6,903 nt of DNA, from positions 7,156-14,058 of the forward strand of contig PLEA01000563.1 of the NCBI GenBank assembly GCA_003136335.1. Direction: 5' to 3'. The translations under genes were made by a program, and so were the position numbers. Below the pieces are notes generated by a model. It ran no database searches, had not been told where the DNA came from, and worked only from the letters and a program-made list of their open reading frames with translations. Shown here one piece after another: positions 1-6,903 of this stretch (position 1 is the stretch's first letter; each line of letters opens with the position of its first letter). Origin of the DNA: Acidobacteriaceae bacterium. GTDB lineage: Bacteria; Acidobacteriota; Terriglobia; Terriglobales; SbA1.

Positions 1-666
1 ACGGCACGCGCAGATCTGGACGTCCTGTCGTCGCAGGGGATGGCGGTACGCTCGCACGGGGGGGCCGTCCGGCAAGTGGAAGCGACCCAGGAGTATCCCC
101 TACGCCTGAAGAAGACCTTGCACCATGTGGAGAAGGTTCGAATCGGGCGAGCGGCAGCGGAGCTCATCCAAAACAATGAGACCGTGATTTTGGACTCGGG
201 AACAACCACGGCGGAAATTGCCCGACATCTGAAAGCTCGCCGGCTGCGGTCCGTTACCGTCATAACCCACGCCTTGAACGTCGCTTGCGAATTAATGGAC
301 GCCGCAGACCTTTCTGTGATCATGATCGGAGGACTGCTTCGCCCCGTGTCCTGCTCTTTCGTGGGACCGCAAGCCGAAGCGATGCTCAAGGAATTTCGCG
401 CCGACCGTCTTTTCCTGGCTGTCGACGGTTTCGACCTCGAAATTGGGCCTTCCACTCCGGACGTGCTTGAGGCCCAACTCAACGGCCTGATGATGAGTAT
501 TTCCAAAGAGGTCAACGTGGTGGCCGACTTCAGCAAATTAGGCCGGAGGAGCGTTTCCCGCATCGGTCTGCTCTCAGGAGTCCACCGATTAATTACCGAC
601 ACCCGGGCGCCGGCCGAATTCAGCGAGGCCCTGCGCAAGGCAAAGATCGAAGTGATCACGGCGTAG
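1..666 (+). CDS. DeoR/AgaR-family transcriptional regulator, C-terminal part (5' end outside window)
   Basis: This is the carboxy-terminal 221 residues of a DeoR-type repressor that senses a phosphorylated sugar or similar metabolite. The frame is open from base 1 with no stop. The first codons read TARADLDVLSSQGMAVRSHG followed by GA, which is the end of the DeoR helix-turn-helix and its wing (family pattern TIRRDLxxLxxxGxxxRxHGGA), so most of the DNA-binding domain lies to the left. The ATG at 40 falls inside this wing and is not a real start. The effector domain follows: DSGTTT at 193-210 is the ligand-binding loop, then GGLLRPV, SFVGPQAE, FLAVDGFD, EAQLNGLMM and VADFSKLGRRS. EAQLN-x-x-M resembles the AgaR/GntR-like branch more than GlpR, but the effector is unknown. 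ADFSK replaces the more common ADSSK. The gene ends in TAG and overlaps the convergent DUF5107-TPR gene by 11 bases. Whether it controls that operon is inference. Confidence 0.93.
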   Translation, partial: TARADLDVLSSQGMAVRSHGGAVRQVEATQEYPLRLKKTLHHVEKVRIGRAAAELIQNNETVILDSGTTTAEIARHLKARRLRSVTVITHALNVACELMDAADLSVIMIGGLLRPVSCSFVGPQAEAMLKEFRADRLFLAVDGFDLEIGPSTPDVLEAQLNGLMMSISKEVNVVADFSKLGRRSVSRIGLLSGVHRLITDTRAPAEFSEALRKAKIEVITA

Positions 667-3600
667 CTTCGGACCTGGCCAGACGCGTCATGTGATATGC
701 CAGCATTCGGTCCGGCAGCAACAACGCCTTTCGAAATCTAATGTCTGCTTCCGCGGCTTGGCCGAGTTCCTTTGCCAAGGATGCGGCCGTGTATTCCCAC
801 CAGCTCGGGTAGGAACTGGTATTGCTCAGATTTTCCGCCTGCTCCAGAGAAGCTCGCAGGCGGTCTTGCCATTGCGCCTGATTAAAGCCAGGCAATTTCC
901 GAGCTGCCAATCCGGCCCACTTGATCTGGTCGGGGACGGAGGCTGCGGAGGCGAGCTCGAATTTTGCTTTGGCTTCCACAGTTAGTCCGCAGCCGGCAAA
1001 TACGGTCCCCAGCAAGTAGCTGGTTCTTGCGGATTGAAGAATGGGCTCAAGCCCGTCGCGGGTGAAGGCCAGTCCCGGAACTTCTGAGCCAAGGTCCCGG
1101 GCAACGATCAGCGCTTCGCCCCAGTGTCCTTCCTTTGCCAAAGCGAGTGCGCGCAGCAACTGCACTTCAATCCACACTTGGCGGACATTGGTTCCACTTT
1201 CCTCGCGAGGAAAGAAGCGGTTGTGGAAGAGCTCAGTGGCACGCTCAAAATCCCCGGCTTCGGCCAGGTTCAGAATCAACTCGAAGATCAGCGCCGGCGG
1301 AGCAGCATCCATCTTCGGATATTTTTCCAGGGCTTCCACACGCTCGCGCGCGGGCCGGTTCAGCAAGCTGAGCGACTGATCCATTCCCATATAGATCGCA
1401 ATGTTGGTGGGATCGCTGCGCAATCCATCCTGGAATGCGGAAAGCGCCCGTTCAGGGTCATTCTTTATTTGAAGCAAGGCCAGTCCCGTGCTCGCGCTCA
1501 AGACGGGAGGCTCCGGCCGCAGCTTGCGAGCTTCCGACCATTCATCGAGAGCGGGATCAGTCAAGCCGCGAGAGAAATAAAACGTTCCCAGCAGATAGTG
1601 TGCGATGGAGTCCGAGGGATTCTCACGCAGGGCCGCACGCAGCACGGCGAACTCCTCCGCGGTATTCGGAAAAATATATGCCGTCGACAGTCTGCTGGCC
1701 GTGCGGTAATCGTCCGCTCCTGACTGTCCAAGTTTCTCCCAGCAAAAACCGCGGAAGTAGGCGACCATTGGATGATCCGGTGGAGCGACTGCGCCCGGCT
1801 CACTCTGGTCCTTGACTACCTGCGGATATTGCCTGGAAAGCACCTTCAAGGCTTTTTGGTAGAGGCCGAGGCGCATATACTGCGCGGCAATGTTCAGCAC
1901 GCGGTCGGAATCGTCGGCAAGGTGAGCAAGGTCGGGGTCTCCGAGTTCTTCGCGAAGAAAAGAGCTGAGCGGAAATCGGGCCAGCCCTTCCAGCGCCATT
2001 TTTCGTCCCTCCTGCGACTCGCCGGCACTGTCCTTCACCGCGACCAATTCCTCCAAGGTTCGAAGATCATCAGGAGCAGCTTGCAGCGCTTTTGTCAGAT
2101 GGCGCTCGGCCTCGCGCAAGTCGCCCTTTCGAGCCAGTAACTCTCCCAGGGCCAGAGCGGCTGCGGAATAGAAGGATGGAAGGCGCTCAGCCTGTTCGAA
2201 CGCAGCACGCGCGTGATCGGTCTCGCCCAGTCCGGCATAAGCAATGCCCATGTAATAGGAGATCTCGGTGTCTGTGGTGTCCCGCGCATGAAGCGGTTCC
2301 AGAAACTGCTTAGCCTCTGCAAAGCGCAGCAGGCAGGCCGACAGACGGCCCGCCGCTTTCCCAGCCGCGAAGCTGTCCGGAAACTTCGCCAGCGTTTCTG
2401 CATAGGTTTCGAGGGCGCTTAGATTTCTGCCATTCAGTTCATCCTCTTTGCCAAGCTGAACCCAGTCGTCGGCGGTTCGTTTGTTGGGCTCTGGAATGTG
2501 GTAGGACGGTTGCGGACCGACGTGGATCTCAGACTCGGGAGTCCAATCGTATTCGCCTTCGGTCTGGCGCAGAAGGGTTGCGCCTTTATCGTCCCGAATC
2601 GCAATCGTGTACTTTGCCTGTGAGTCGATGTTCGGAAACTCACGGATCCAGGCGTGCTCGGGCGTCAGATCAACTGTGCCGTGAAACACTTGCTGATCGC
2701 CCTTCAGGATGGTGAGGGACGCATGCGGAATAGGATGATTTGCATTAAATCCGGCCATCAAGCCATTGGCTTTGCGGCTCAGGCTCGCCACCCCGGCGAG
2801 GTTGGCCCGCGAAATTCCTCCGATCTCCCGCACCGGCATCCAGTACTCCGAGAAGTGGATTACCTGGCGGGGCTCAAGAAAAGCATAGGTCTCCTGATTG
2901 CGAAACAGGCCCGCCTGGACCTCAAGATAGCCGCTGTTATCGTCGGAGAGGGCTTTGCGCCAATCCAGGCCATCTGCGTCGACGCCCCAAGACCAGATTT
3001 TCCTCGCTGGAACTTCTTCGTATTCCGCAAAATGCACGGTCCCGGTATTGGTATGGGGATTCCAGACCCCCATAAAATTCTCCCGGCTTCCGTAGCTGAA
3101 CATCGACACTGGACCTTTGGTGTGATTACGGACCAGGCTGTAGTCCACGCCATCTTGATCCACCGGCCAAGGATGAATCTCGGTAAAGCCGTGGGTGGCG
3201 GCGAACCGCATCGGGTATGCGATCCGCGAATCATCCCACGCTGCCACTCCAGCGTTGTTCCACCAGTAAAAGCGATGTCTCACGTCACTGCGATTGCTGA
3301 GAGTCACGCGCTGCTCGAGCACGGTCGATTTCGGGCGGAGAATCAACTCCACCGTCCATTCCATGCCATAGACGCGGTCGATGTTGCCGACGGTGACGGA
3401 AGCGCTGCCATCGTCATGCTTCGCAAACGCAAAGTTGACTGGCGACATCGTCACCCAATTGTGCGAAACCGGAAAATTGAACTCGATTCCAAATGCGGCC
3501 CAAGCCCCGCGATAAGCGATCGCAGCCTTCTTAATCGACGGATTGGCATAAAACATGGATTTGCCGGAAATCTTGTCTACGCAGGTGTAAAGGTGGCCGC

Positions 3601-3874
3601 CTATGTCCGGCAACACGGAGCATTTCAGATATTCATTCTCGAGATAGAGCGCTCGCCACTCATGGGCGGCTCGCCGGCTGGTGAGATTCGTACGCATTGT
3701 GTAGGGATAGTTGAACCGACCGGTGGTCAACTGGTCGAAGGGAGGGTTGGGATCGGGCAGTCCCTCGTCGTAAGTCGGCAAAGTGAGAGTGCCTTGCCAG
3801 ACGCGTACGTCCGACTGCGCGGCCCACGCAGAGGCCGCCAGTCCAAGAACGAAGATTCGCGAAACGATCCGCAT
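656..3874 (-). CDS. Secreted DUF5107-domain protein with C-terminal TPR repeats
   Basis: The protein has 1072 residues. Residues 1-18 form a Sec signal peptide: MRIVSR, a hydrophobic stretch, then A16-W17-A18 as the likely cleavage site; there is no lipobox cysteine. Residues about 40-350 match DUF5107, a beta-rich domain regarded as related to galactose-mutarotase-like folds. The typical pieces are YLENEYLKCSVLPDIGGHLY (77-96), DK at 100-101 and GAWAAFGIEFNFPVSHNW (123-140). A linker of about 120 residues follows, then an irregular TPR solenoid; helix pairs are visible near 468-501, 536-570, 571-606, 756-791, 792-827, 863-889, 949-980 and 1026-1056. TPRs normally bind proteins, so a sugar-handling domain joined to a scaffold is likely, but no enzymatic activity is established. 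The ATG directly follows the TAG of the amidohydrolase gene and has only a weak upstream GCGAG, which suggests translational coupling. It is the last gene of the operon and its TGA overlaps the end of the DeoR gene. Domain call is firm; function is unknown. Confidence 0.93.
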   Translation of the reverse strand: MRIVSRIFVLGLAASAWAAQSDVRVWQGTLTLPTYDEGLPDPNPPFDQLTTGRFNYPYTMRTNLTSRRAAHEWRALYLENEYLKCSVLPDIGGHLYTCVDKISGKSMFYANPSIKKAAIAYRGAWAAFGIEFNFPVSHNWVTMSPVNFAFAKHDDGSASVTVGNIDRVYGMEWTVELILRPKSTVLEQRVTLSNRSDVRHRFYWWNNAGVAAWDDSRIAYPMRFAATHGFTEIHPWPVDQDGVDYSLVRNHTKGPVSMFSYGSRENFMGVWNPHTNTGTVHFAEYEEVPARKIWSWGVDADGLDWRKALSDDNSGYLEVQAGLFRNQETYAFLEPRQVIHFSEYWMPVREIGGISRANLAGVASLSRKANGLMAGFNANHPIPHASLTILKGDQQVFHGTVDLTPEHAWIREFPNIDSQAKYTIAIRDDKGATLLRQTEGEYDWTPESEIHVGPQPSYHIPEPNKRTADDWVQLGKEDELNGRNLSALETYAETLAKFPDSFAAGKAAGRLSACLLRFAEAKQFLEPLHARDTTDTEISYYMGIAYAGLGETDHARAAFEQAERLPSFYSAAALALGELLARKGDLREAERHLTKALQAAPDDLRTLEELVAVKDSAGESQEGRKMALEGLARFPLSSFLREELGDPDLAHLADDSDRVLNIAAQYMRLGLYQKALKVLSRQYPQVVKDQSEPGAVAPPDHPMVAYFRGFCWEKLGQSGADDYRTASRLSTAYIFPNTAEEFAVLRAALRENPSDSIAHYLLGTFYFSRGLTDPALDEWSEARKLRPEPPVLSASTGLALLQIKNDPERALSAFQDGLRSDPTNIAIYMGMDQSLSLLNRPARERVEALEKYPKMDAAPPALIFELILNLAEAGDFERATELFHNRFFPREESGTNVRQVWIEVQLLRALALAKEGHWGEALIVARDLGSEVPGLAFTRDGLEPILQSARTSYLLGTVFAGCGLTVEAKAKFELASAASVPDQIKWAGLAARKLPGFNQAQWQDRLRASLEQAENLSNTSSYPSWWEYTAASLAKELGQAAEADIRFRKALLLPDRMLAYHMTRLARSEATP

Positions 3875-5065
3875 CTAGACTCGCAGTAGCCGCGCTGCGT
3901 TTTCATAATAAACCTTGCGCAGAGTAGTATCGGGCAGATCAATGCCGTAGATACGCCAGCGTCCTTGAGGAGGTATTTTCGCCGGGGCGTAATCGAAATA
4001 TTCGTCGTTCGTTTCCAGAAACCGGTAGTAGATCTCGTACAACTGGTCGTTGAAAACTTGTTGGGGAAACTCGTCACCATGTGGCGTCGCATCTGTCCCG
4101 AACAGGATTCGGTCCTGGTATTTGTCAAAAAACCTTCTTGCGGTTACCGGCTGCCGGCCGAGCTCGCCGACGCGCGCAGCGATGTCCACAGACATATTGG
4201 GAAACCGATCGAGGTTCTCGGCGACGTTTTGCAGGTTTTCCGAGAAGTTGCCCACATGCACCGTCACAAATTGGGTGTTGGGATGCCGGGCAATCATGCG
4301 GTTGCGGGATTCAATCAGTTCCGCGTTGCTGGGAAAATCTTGTCCATAAAAGGACCAATCGGGATGATTATTCAACTCTTCGTAGCGCTCGTTAAAGCGA
4401 TCGGTGGGAGTGAAAAATGCTACGGGATCCGAGATGTGGATGGCTACCGGCAGGTTCAGTTGCCCGCAGGCGTCCCACATGGGATCAAAACGGGCATCAT
4501 CGATTTTCACCAGCGTGCCCGAGGTGATGTTTTCACGAAGATAGAGTCCTAACGTTTTGAGAATCTTCAAGCCTCGCGCGCCGTCGCGCTGGGCCCGCGC
4601 TATGGCTTGAGCCTGCAGCTTCGGGTAATCCGCTTCCTTGAAACGGGAATAGGAGGGCTCGGTGAAGGTATAAAAGCGCCCGGGATACGCACGATCGTAT
4701 TTCGCTACGGCTTCTGCGAGGCCATTGTCGTAGCCACCGGTCAGGTTGACCATGGCACGAATGTTCCTGCGGTCCATCACCGCCAGCAGTTCTTGGGGAG
4801 CTCCCAGAAACTCACGATCCGGCGCGAGTTCGACTCCATTTTCCGACTTTGTCGAGCCGGAGATGTGGGTATGGAAGTCGATGTTTGGAAATTTCGAACG
4901 CTCTACGTGAGACTCGTGTACCTGGAGCATACTTCTTGGCTCGTACTTCGAGAGCTGCAAAGCCCCTGCCTCGTTCTTGGCCGCCGCACTGACCGCCCGG
5001 CCAACTTGTATTCCAGAGCCTGCCACAAGACCCACTCCGTACAGCCACTGACGTCGACTGATCAC
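3875..5065 (-). CDS. Tat-exported metal-dependent amidohydrolase (PF04909 type)
   Basis: With the GTG start chosen here the protein has 396 residues. The N-terminus VISRRQWLYGVGLVAGSG, with a likely AAA cleavage site at 27-29, looks like a twin-arginine signal (SRRxW instead of SRRxF), so a folded, metal-loaded enzyme is probably exported to the periplasm. The TIM-barrel hydrolase pattern is complete: DFHTH with H65 and H67, K167 in RGLKILK at the strand-4 position, H210 in AIHISDP, H270 in VHVGN and D325 in FGTDATP. The end, YYENAARLLRV, is also typical of the family. Known relatives include decarboxylases (ACMSD, gamma-resorcylate) and sugar or pyrone lactonases; which reaction applies here cannot be decided. 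The GTG at 5065 has AGGAG four bases upstream and begins exactly at the Tat signal. A start at 5179 would add 38 residues of non-signal sequence and overlap the previous gene by over 100 bases. The TAG stop abuts the next gene's ATG. Confidence 0.92.
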   Translation of the reverse strand: MISRRQWLYGVGLVAGSGIQVGRAVSAAAKNEAGALQLSKYEPRSMLQVHESHVERSKFPNIDFHTHISGSTKSENGVELAPDREFLGAPQELLAVMDRRNIRAMVNLTGGYDNGLAEAVAKYDRAYPGRFYTFTEPSYSRFKEADYPKLQAQAIARAQRDGARGLKILKTLGLYLRENITSGTLVKIDDARFDPMWDACGQLNLPVAIHISDPVAFFTPTDRFNERYEELNNHPDWSFYGQDFPSNAELIESRNRMIARHPNTQFVTVHVGNFSENLQNVAENLDRFPNMSVDIAARVGELGRQPVTARRFFDKYQDRILFGTDATPHGDEFPQQVFNDQLYEIYYRFLETNDEYFDYAPAKIPPQGRWRIYGIDLPDTTLRKVYYENAARLLRV

Positions 5066-5069
5066 GGAG

Positions 5070-5074
5070 CTCCT
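5070..5074 (-). promoter_or_regulatory. Shine-Dalgarno AGGAG of the amidohydrolase, overlapping the upstream stop codon
   Basis: On the minus strand the sequence reads CAATAGGAGCTCCGTGATC. The TAG that ends the Asp-box protein (5075-5073) shares two bases with AGGAG, which lies four bases before the GTG start at 5065-5063. A ribosome ending the first gene therefore stands on the initiation region of the second, which favours coupling. This site also decides the start of the amidohydrolase. Confidence 0.8.
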
Positions 5075-6903
5075 ATTGTCCAGGCTCAAGCGCCGGCGTG
5101 GCGATGTCCACGGGCCGTGGTTGCCCATTGATCGCACCGTGCCAGACGCTCCCGCCGAAAGTCGTGATGTAGATCTCATCGTGGTGCAGCGGATCGGGAA
5201 TCACCCGTTGTCCCCACTTGAAGTTGAACCCGGAAATACGGGACCAGTGCAGCCCGCGATCTGCCGATCGCCAGGCCGACGATTCAAAGCCAGCCGCGTA
5301 GAGCACATTGGGGTCTTGTGGATCAACGGTGACATCGTAAATGTGGCGATCCTTATCGAGTACCTGTTTCCAGCTCTTGCCGCCATTCTCCGAGAGAAAG
5401 ATTCCTCCGCCGTCTCCGTGTTCTCCCGTGGCTCGAGCCCAGGAGGCGAGGTAAAGACGCTCTGGCGACTGTGGATCGATGGCCAGGCCATTCGGCCCAT
5501 TCGTCCCCTCGGGCAGTGAAACGGATTGCCAGTGCTCAGCCCCATCCGTCGACCGGTACAGAGCACCATCGCCTGCATTGCCGATGCTTCCATCCTCGGA
5601 CCGGCGGGCGATCACGACGTAGAGCGTACCATTTGAGCTGCGCGCGAACCGCCACGCAAACGGCTGTTCTTGCGTGATCCCAGAGTCCTTCAGAGCCCAA
5701 GTACTCCCACCGTCTGAACTCTTGTAAACCCCCCGGCCAAAACCGGCTACGTACAACACACGCGCATCCTCAGGGCTGTCGGGATCGAGCAGGATATGCG
5801 TCGCCCCTGTCTGGTCCATCCCGGTATTCGACTTGGTCCAGTTCTTGCCGCCATCATCACTGCGGCAAACGCCACCTTTGTAATTCAGCACCGAGTTATG
5901 CCGCCACATCTTGGGGCGAGGAAGATCATGCGTGTAGCTATTCACGCTCCACATCCGCCCTCGCACTTTGGGATCGAAGACGATCCAATATGTGGTGTTC
6001 ATCCACTCACTGGGCACTCCGGCGGTTGAACTGGTCCACGAGACGCCGCCATCTTCGCTGCGGAAGAGTCCAATATCGGTGTAAGTAATGAACTGGCGCT
6101 TCGGATCGAACGGATCGAAGTGGATTCCGTAGCTGTTGGTGACATCGAGACCGAGGCTGGTCCAGCCAGCTTCATCTACTTTGCGGGAATACGCCGCTAC
6201 CCACGTAGCACCACCGTCGGTGGTCCGCATGGTTCTCCCGAGATCCGTGCCGTAGGCCAAATTGGCGTCCTGTTGAGCTACCGTAAGGTTCAAAGGATTT
6301 TCTGCCCAGGCAGGCCCAAAGCGCTCGGAGATCCAAGAGTCTTTTACGTTCTTTGCCGCTGCGTCGGATTCTTTCCACACCAACTTCCAGTCAGCGCCAG
6401 AGTCGGTGGTTTTGGCCACGCCGATCCAGGACTTTCCATCGAGCGTCAGATGATCGTAGGAGACATAAGCCGTCTCCGGATGAAGCAGGCTGGTCGCAAT
6501 AGCCCGCACTTTCGCTCCCTCGCCGGGCAGATCACTCTTGCGCCAGTTCGCGCCGCCGTCCTTCGAGACGAAAATTCCCTGCTCCGAGGTGGCGTAAATG
6601 GTTGGCTGCGGGCCCGAACCAAAGCCCAGCGAAATGTCACTCGCAGCTGCGGGAAGCGGGAGACTGCGCACTCCGCTCGGGTTGGTCACTGCGATTGCGT
6701 GAGCACTTGCCAGAAACAAGGTCCGCCCATCGGCCGCGGAATGTGGGTCCACCCAAAGCCGGAGCGGAACTTCCGGCAAGCTCACCTGCTTTTGCCAACT
6801 CTTTCCGTAGTCGCGCGAAACAAACAGCGTGGGACTCTCCTTCGTCCCAGCGGCCGCATAGAGGACCTGCGAGTTGGAGGGATCAACCGCCAGGGCTGCG
6901 ATC
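5073..6903 (-). CDS. Asp-box (BNR-like) beta-propeller repeat protein, N-terminus outside window
   Basis: The reading frame is open to the right edge, giving 609 residues of a longer protein. Past the GTG at 6785 it continues upstream as IAALAVDPSNSQVLYAAAG and then SRDYGKSW, a full repeat, so 6785 is an internal codon. Ten Asp-boxes (S/T-x-D/N-x-G-x-x-W style) recur, often preceded by a DPxxPxxxY-type strand as in BNR, sialidase-like and GH74 propellers. Such repeats stabilise propeller blades and are not themselves catalytic. I see no sialidase FRIP motif in this part, and a glycoside hydrolase activity cannot be claimed. The carboxy end (FGGSVWHG, then a short proline-rich tail) looks complete. 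A signal peptide would be expected in the missing N-terminus, which is inference. This is the upstream gene of the tight operon; its stop lies seven bases before the amidohydrolase start. Alternative names used for such proteins are WD40/YVTN/BNR-like repeat or photosystem II assembly factor-like protein. Confidence 0.9.
   Translation of the reverse strand, partial: IAALAVDPSNSQVLYAAAGTKESPTLFVSRDYGKSWQKQVSLPEVPLRLWVDPHSAADGRTLFLASAHAIAVTNPSGVRSLPLPAAASDISLGFGSGPQPTIYATSEQGIFVSKDGGANWRKSDLPGEGAKVRAIATSLLHPETAYVSYDHLTLDGKSWIGVAKTTDSGADWKLVWKESDAAAKNVKDSWISERFGPAWAENPLNLTVAQQDANLAYGTDLGRTMRTTDGGATWVAAYSRKVDEAGWTSLGLDVTNSYGIHFDPFDPKRQFITYTDIGLFRSEDGGVSWTSSTAGVPSEWMNTTYWIVFDPKVRGRMWSVNSYTHDLPRPKMWRHNSVLNYKGGVCRSDDGGKNWTKSNTGMDQTGATHILLDPDSPEDARVLYVAGFGRGVYKSSDGGSTWALKDSGITQEQPFAWRFARSSNGTLYVVIARRSEDGSIGNAGDGALYRSTDGAEHWQSVSLPEGTNGPNGLAIDPQSPERLYLASWARATGEHGDGGGIFLSENGGKSWKQVLDKDRHIYDVTVDPQDPNVLYAAGFESSAWRSADRGLHWSRISGFNFKWGQRVIPDPLHHDEIYITTFGGSVWHGAINGQPRPVDIATPALEPGQ
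5244..6818 (-). repeat. Ten Asp-box repeats within the propeller protein
   Basis: In protein order the boxes are SRDYGKSW (6818-6795), SKDGGANW (6566-6543), TTDSGADW (6410-6387), TTDGGATW (6224-6201), SEDGGVSW (6059-6036), SDDGGKNW (5861-5838), SSDGGSTW (5720-5697), STDGAEHW (5552-5529), SENGGKSW (5393-5370) and SADRGLHW (5267-5244). Spacing runs from 126 to 252 bases, and the DNA between boxes has diverged, so this is an old protein-level repeat and not a recent tandem duplication. The eighth and last boxes are degenerate (G-A and R-G in place of G-G). Ten boxes in the visible part are more than a single seven-bladed propeller needs, so two propellers are plausible. Confidence 0.88.

Noticed and set aside
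40..42. ATG as start of the DeoR-type regulator
   Set aside because: The codons before it encode the conserved ARADLDVLSSQG segment of the DNA-binding domain, so the gene begins before the window.
670..714. Inverted repeat CGGACCTGGC / GCCAG...GGTCCG just after the DeoR stop, considered as a terminator
   Set aside because: The stem is interrupted by a bulge, the loop is long and no T-run follows on either strand. It lies inside the coding end of the TPR gene, so chance is the simpler reading.
1124..1723. A 199-codon plus-strand frame opposite the TPR region
   Set aside because: The composition is rich in Arg, Gln and Ser with no domain or family pattern, typical of a shadow frame of a GC-rich gene.
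2654..3889. A 411-codon open frame on the plus strand, antisense to the DUF5107-TPR gene
   Set aside because: It lies opposite the best-conserved DUF5107 coding region. Its translation shows no recognisable domain and it has no credible neighbours. Long antisense frames are expected opposite GC-rich genes.
3965..5131. Two plus-strand frames (3965-4552 and 4607-5131) opposite the amidohydrolase
   Set aside because: Both mirror the amidohydrolase coding sequence with its full set of metal ligands, and neither shows motifs of its own.
5066..5179. N-terminal extension of the amidohydrolase to a start at 5179
   Set aside because: It would overlap the conserved end of the propeller gene by more than 100 bases and put the Tat motif in the interior. 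The GTG at 5065 has a proper ribosome site.
6783..6785. GTG as start of the Asp-box protein
   Set aside because: The frame continues open to the right edge and encodes another complete Asp-box (SRDYGKSW) just upstream, so the codon is internal.

Overview
The window is almost wholly protein-coding, with no gene-free stretch longer than a few bases, no RNA gene, no insertion sequence and no CRISPR array. It holds one sugar-type transcriptional regulator on the plus strand, cut by the left edge. Facing it is a compact three-gene operon on the minus strand whose first gene runs off the right edge. The GC-rich coding sequence and the gene repertoire (a DUF5107-TPR fusion, a Tat-exported amidohydrolase of the PF04909 type and an Asp-box beta-propeller protein) suggest a soil-type Acidobacteriota or a similar carbohydrate-degrading bacterium. 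This is inferred from protein style only; no taxonomic marker is present.

Layout: 1-666 (+) is the C-terminal 221 residues of a DeoR/AgaR-like repressor. It ends convergently, with an 11-base overlap, against the last gene of the minus-strand operon. In transcription order that operon is: 6903-5073, an Asp-box (BNR-like) repeat protein with its N-terminus outside the window; 5065-3875, a metal-dependent amidohydrolase with a Tat-like signal; and 3874-656, a secreted 1072-residue protein with an N-terminal DUF5107 domain and a C-terminal TPR array.

The operon is very tight. The propeller gene's stop codon lies inside the Shine-Dalgarno sequence of the amidohydrolase, seven bases before its GTG start. 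The amidohydrolase's TAG stop directly abuts the ATG of the DUF5107-TPR gene. Translational coupling, and so a fixed relation between the three products, is likely. At least two of the three proteins carry export signals, so the set probably works outside the cytoplasm. A sugar- or lactone-processing role fits the mutarotase-like reputation of DUF5107, the hydrolase family and the neighbouring DeoR-type regulator, but the substrate cannot be read from this sequence. The operon promoter and any operator lie beyond the right edge.
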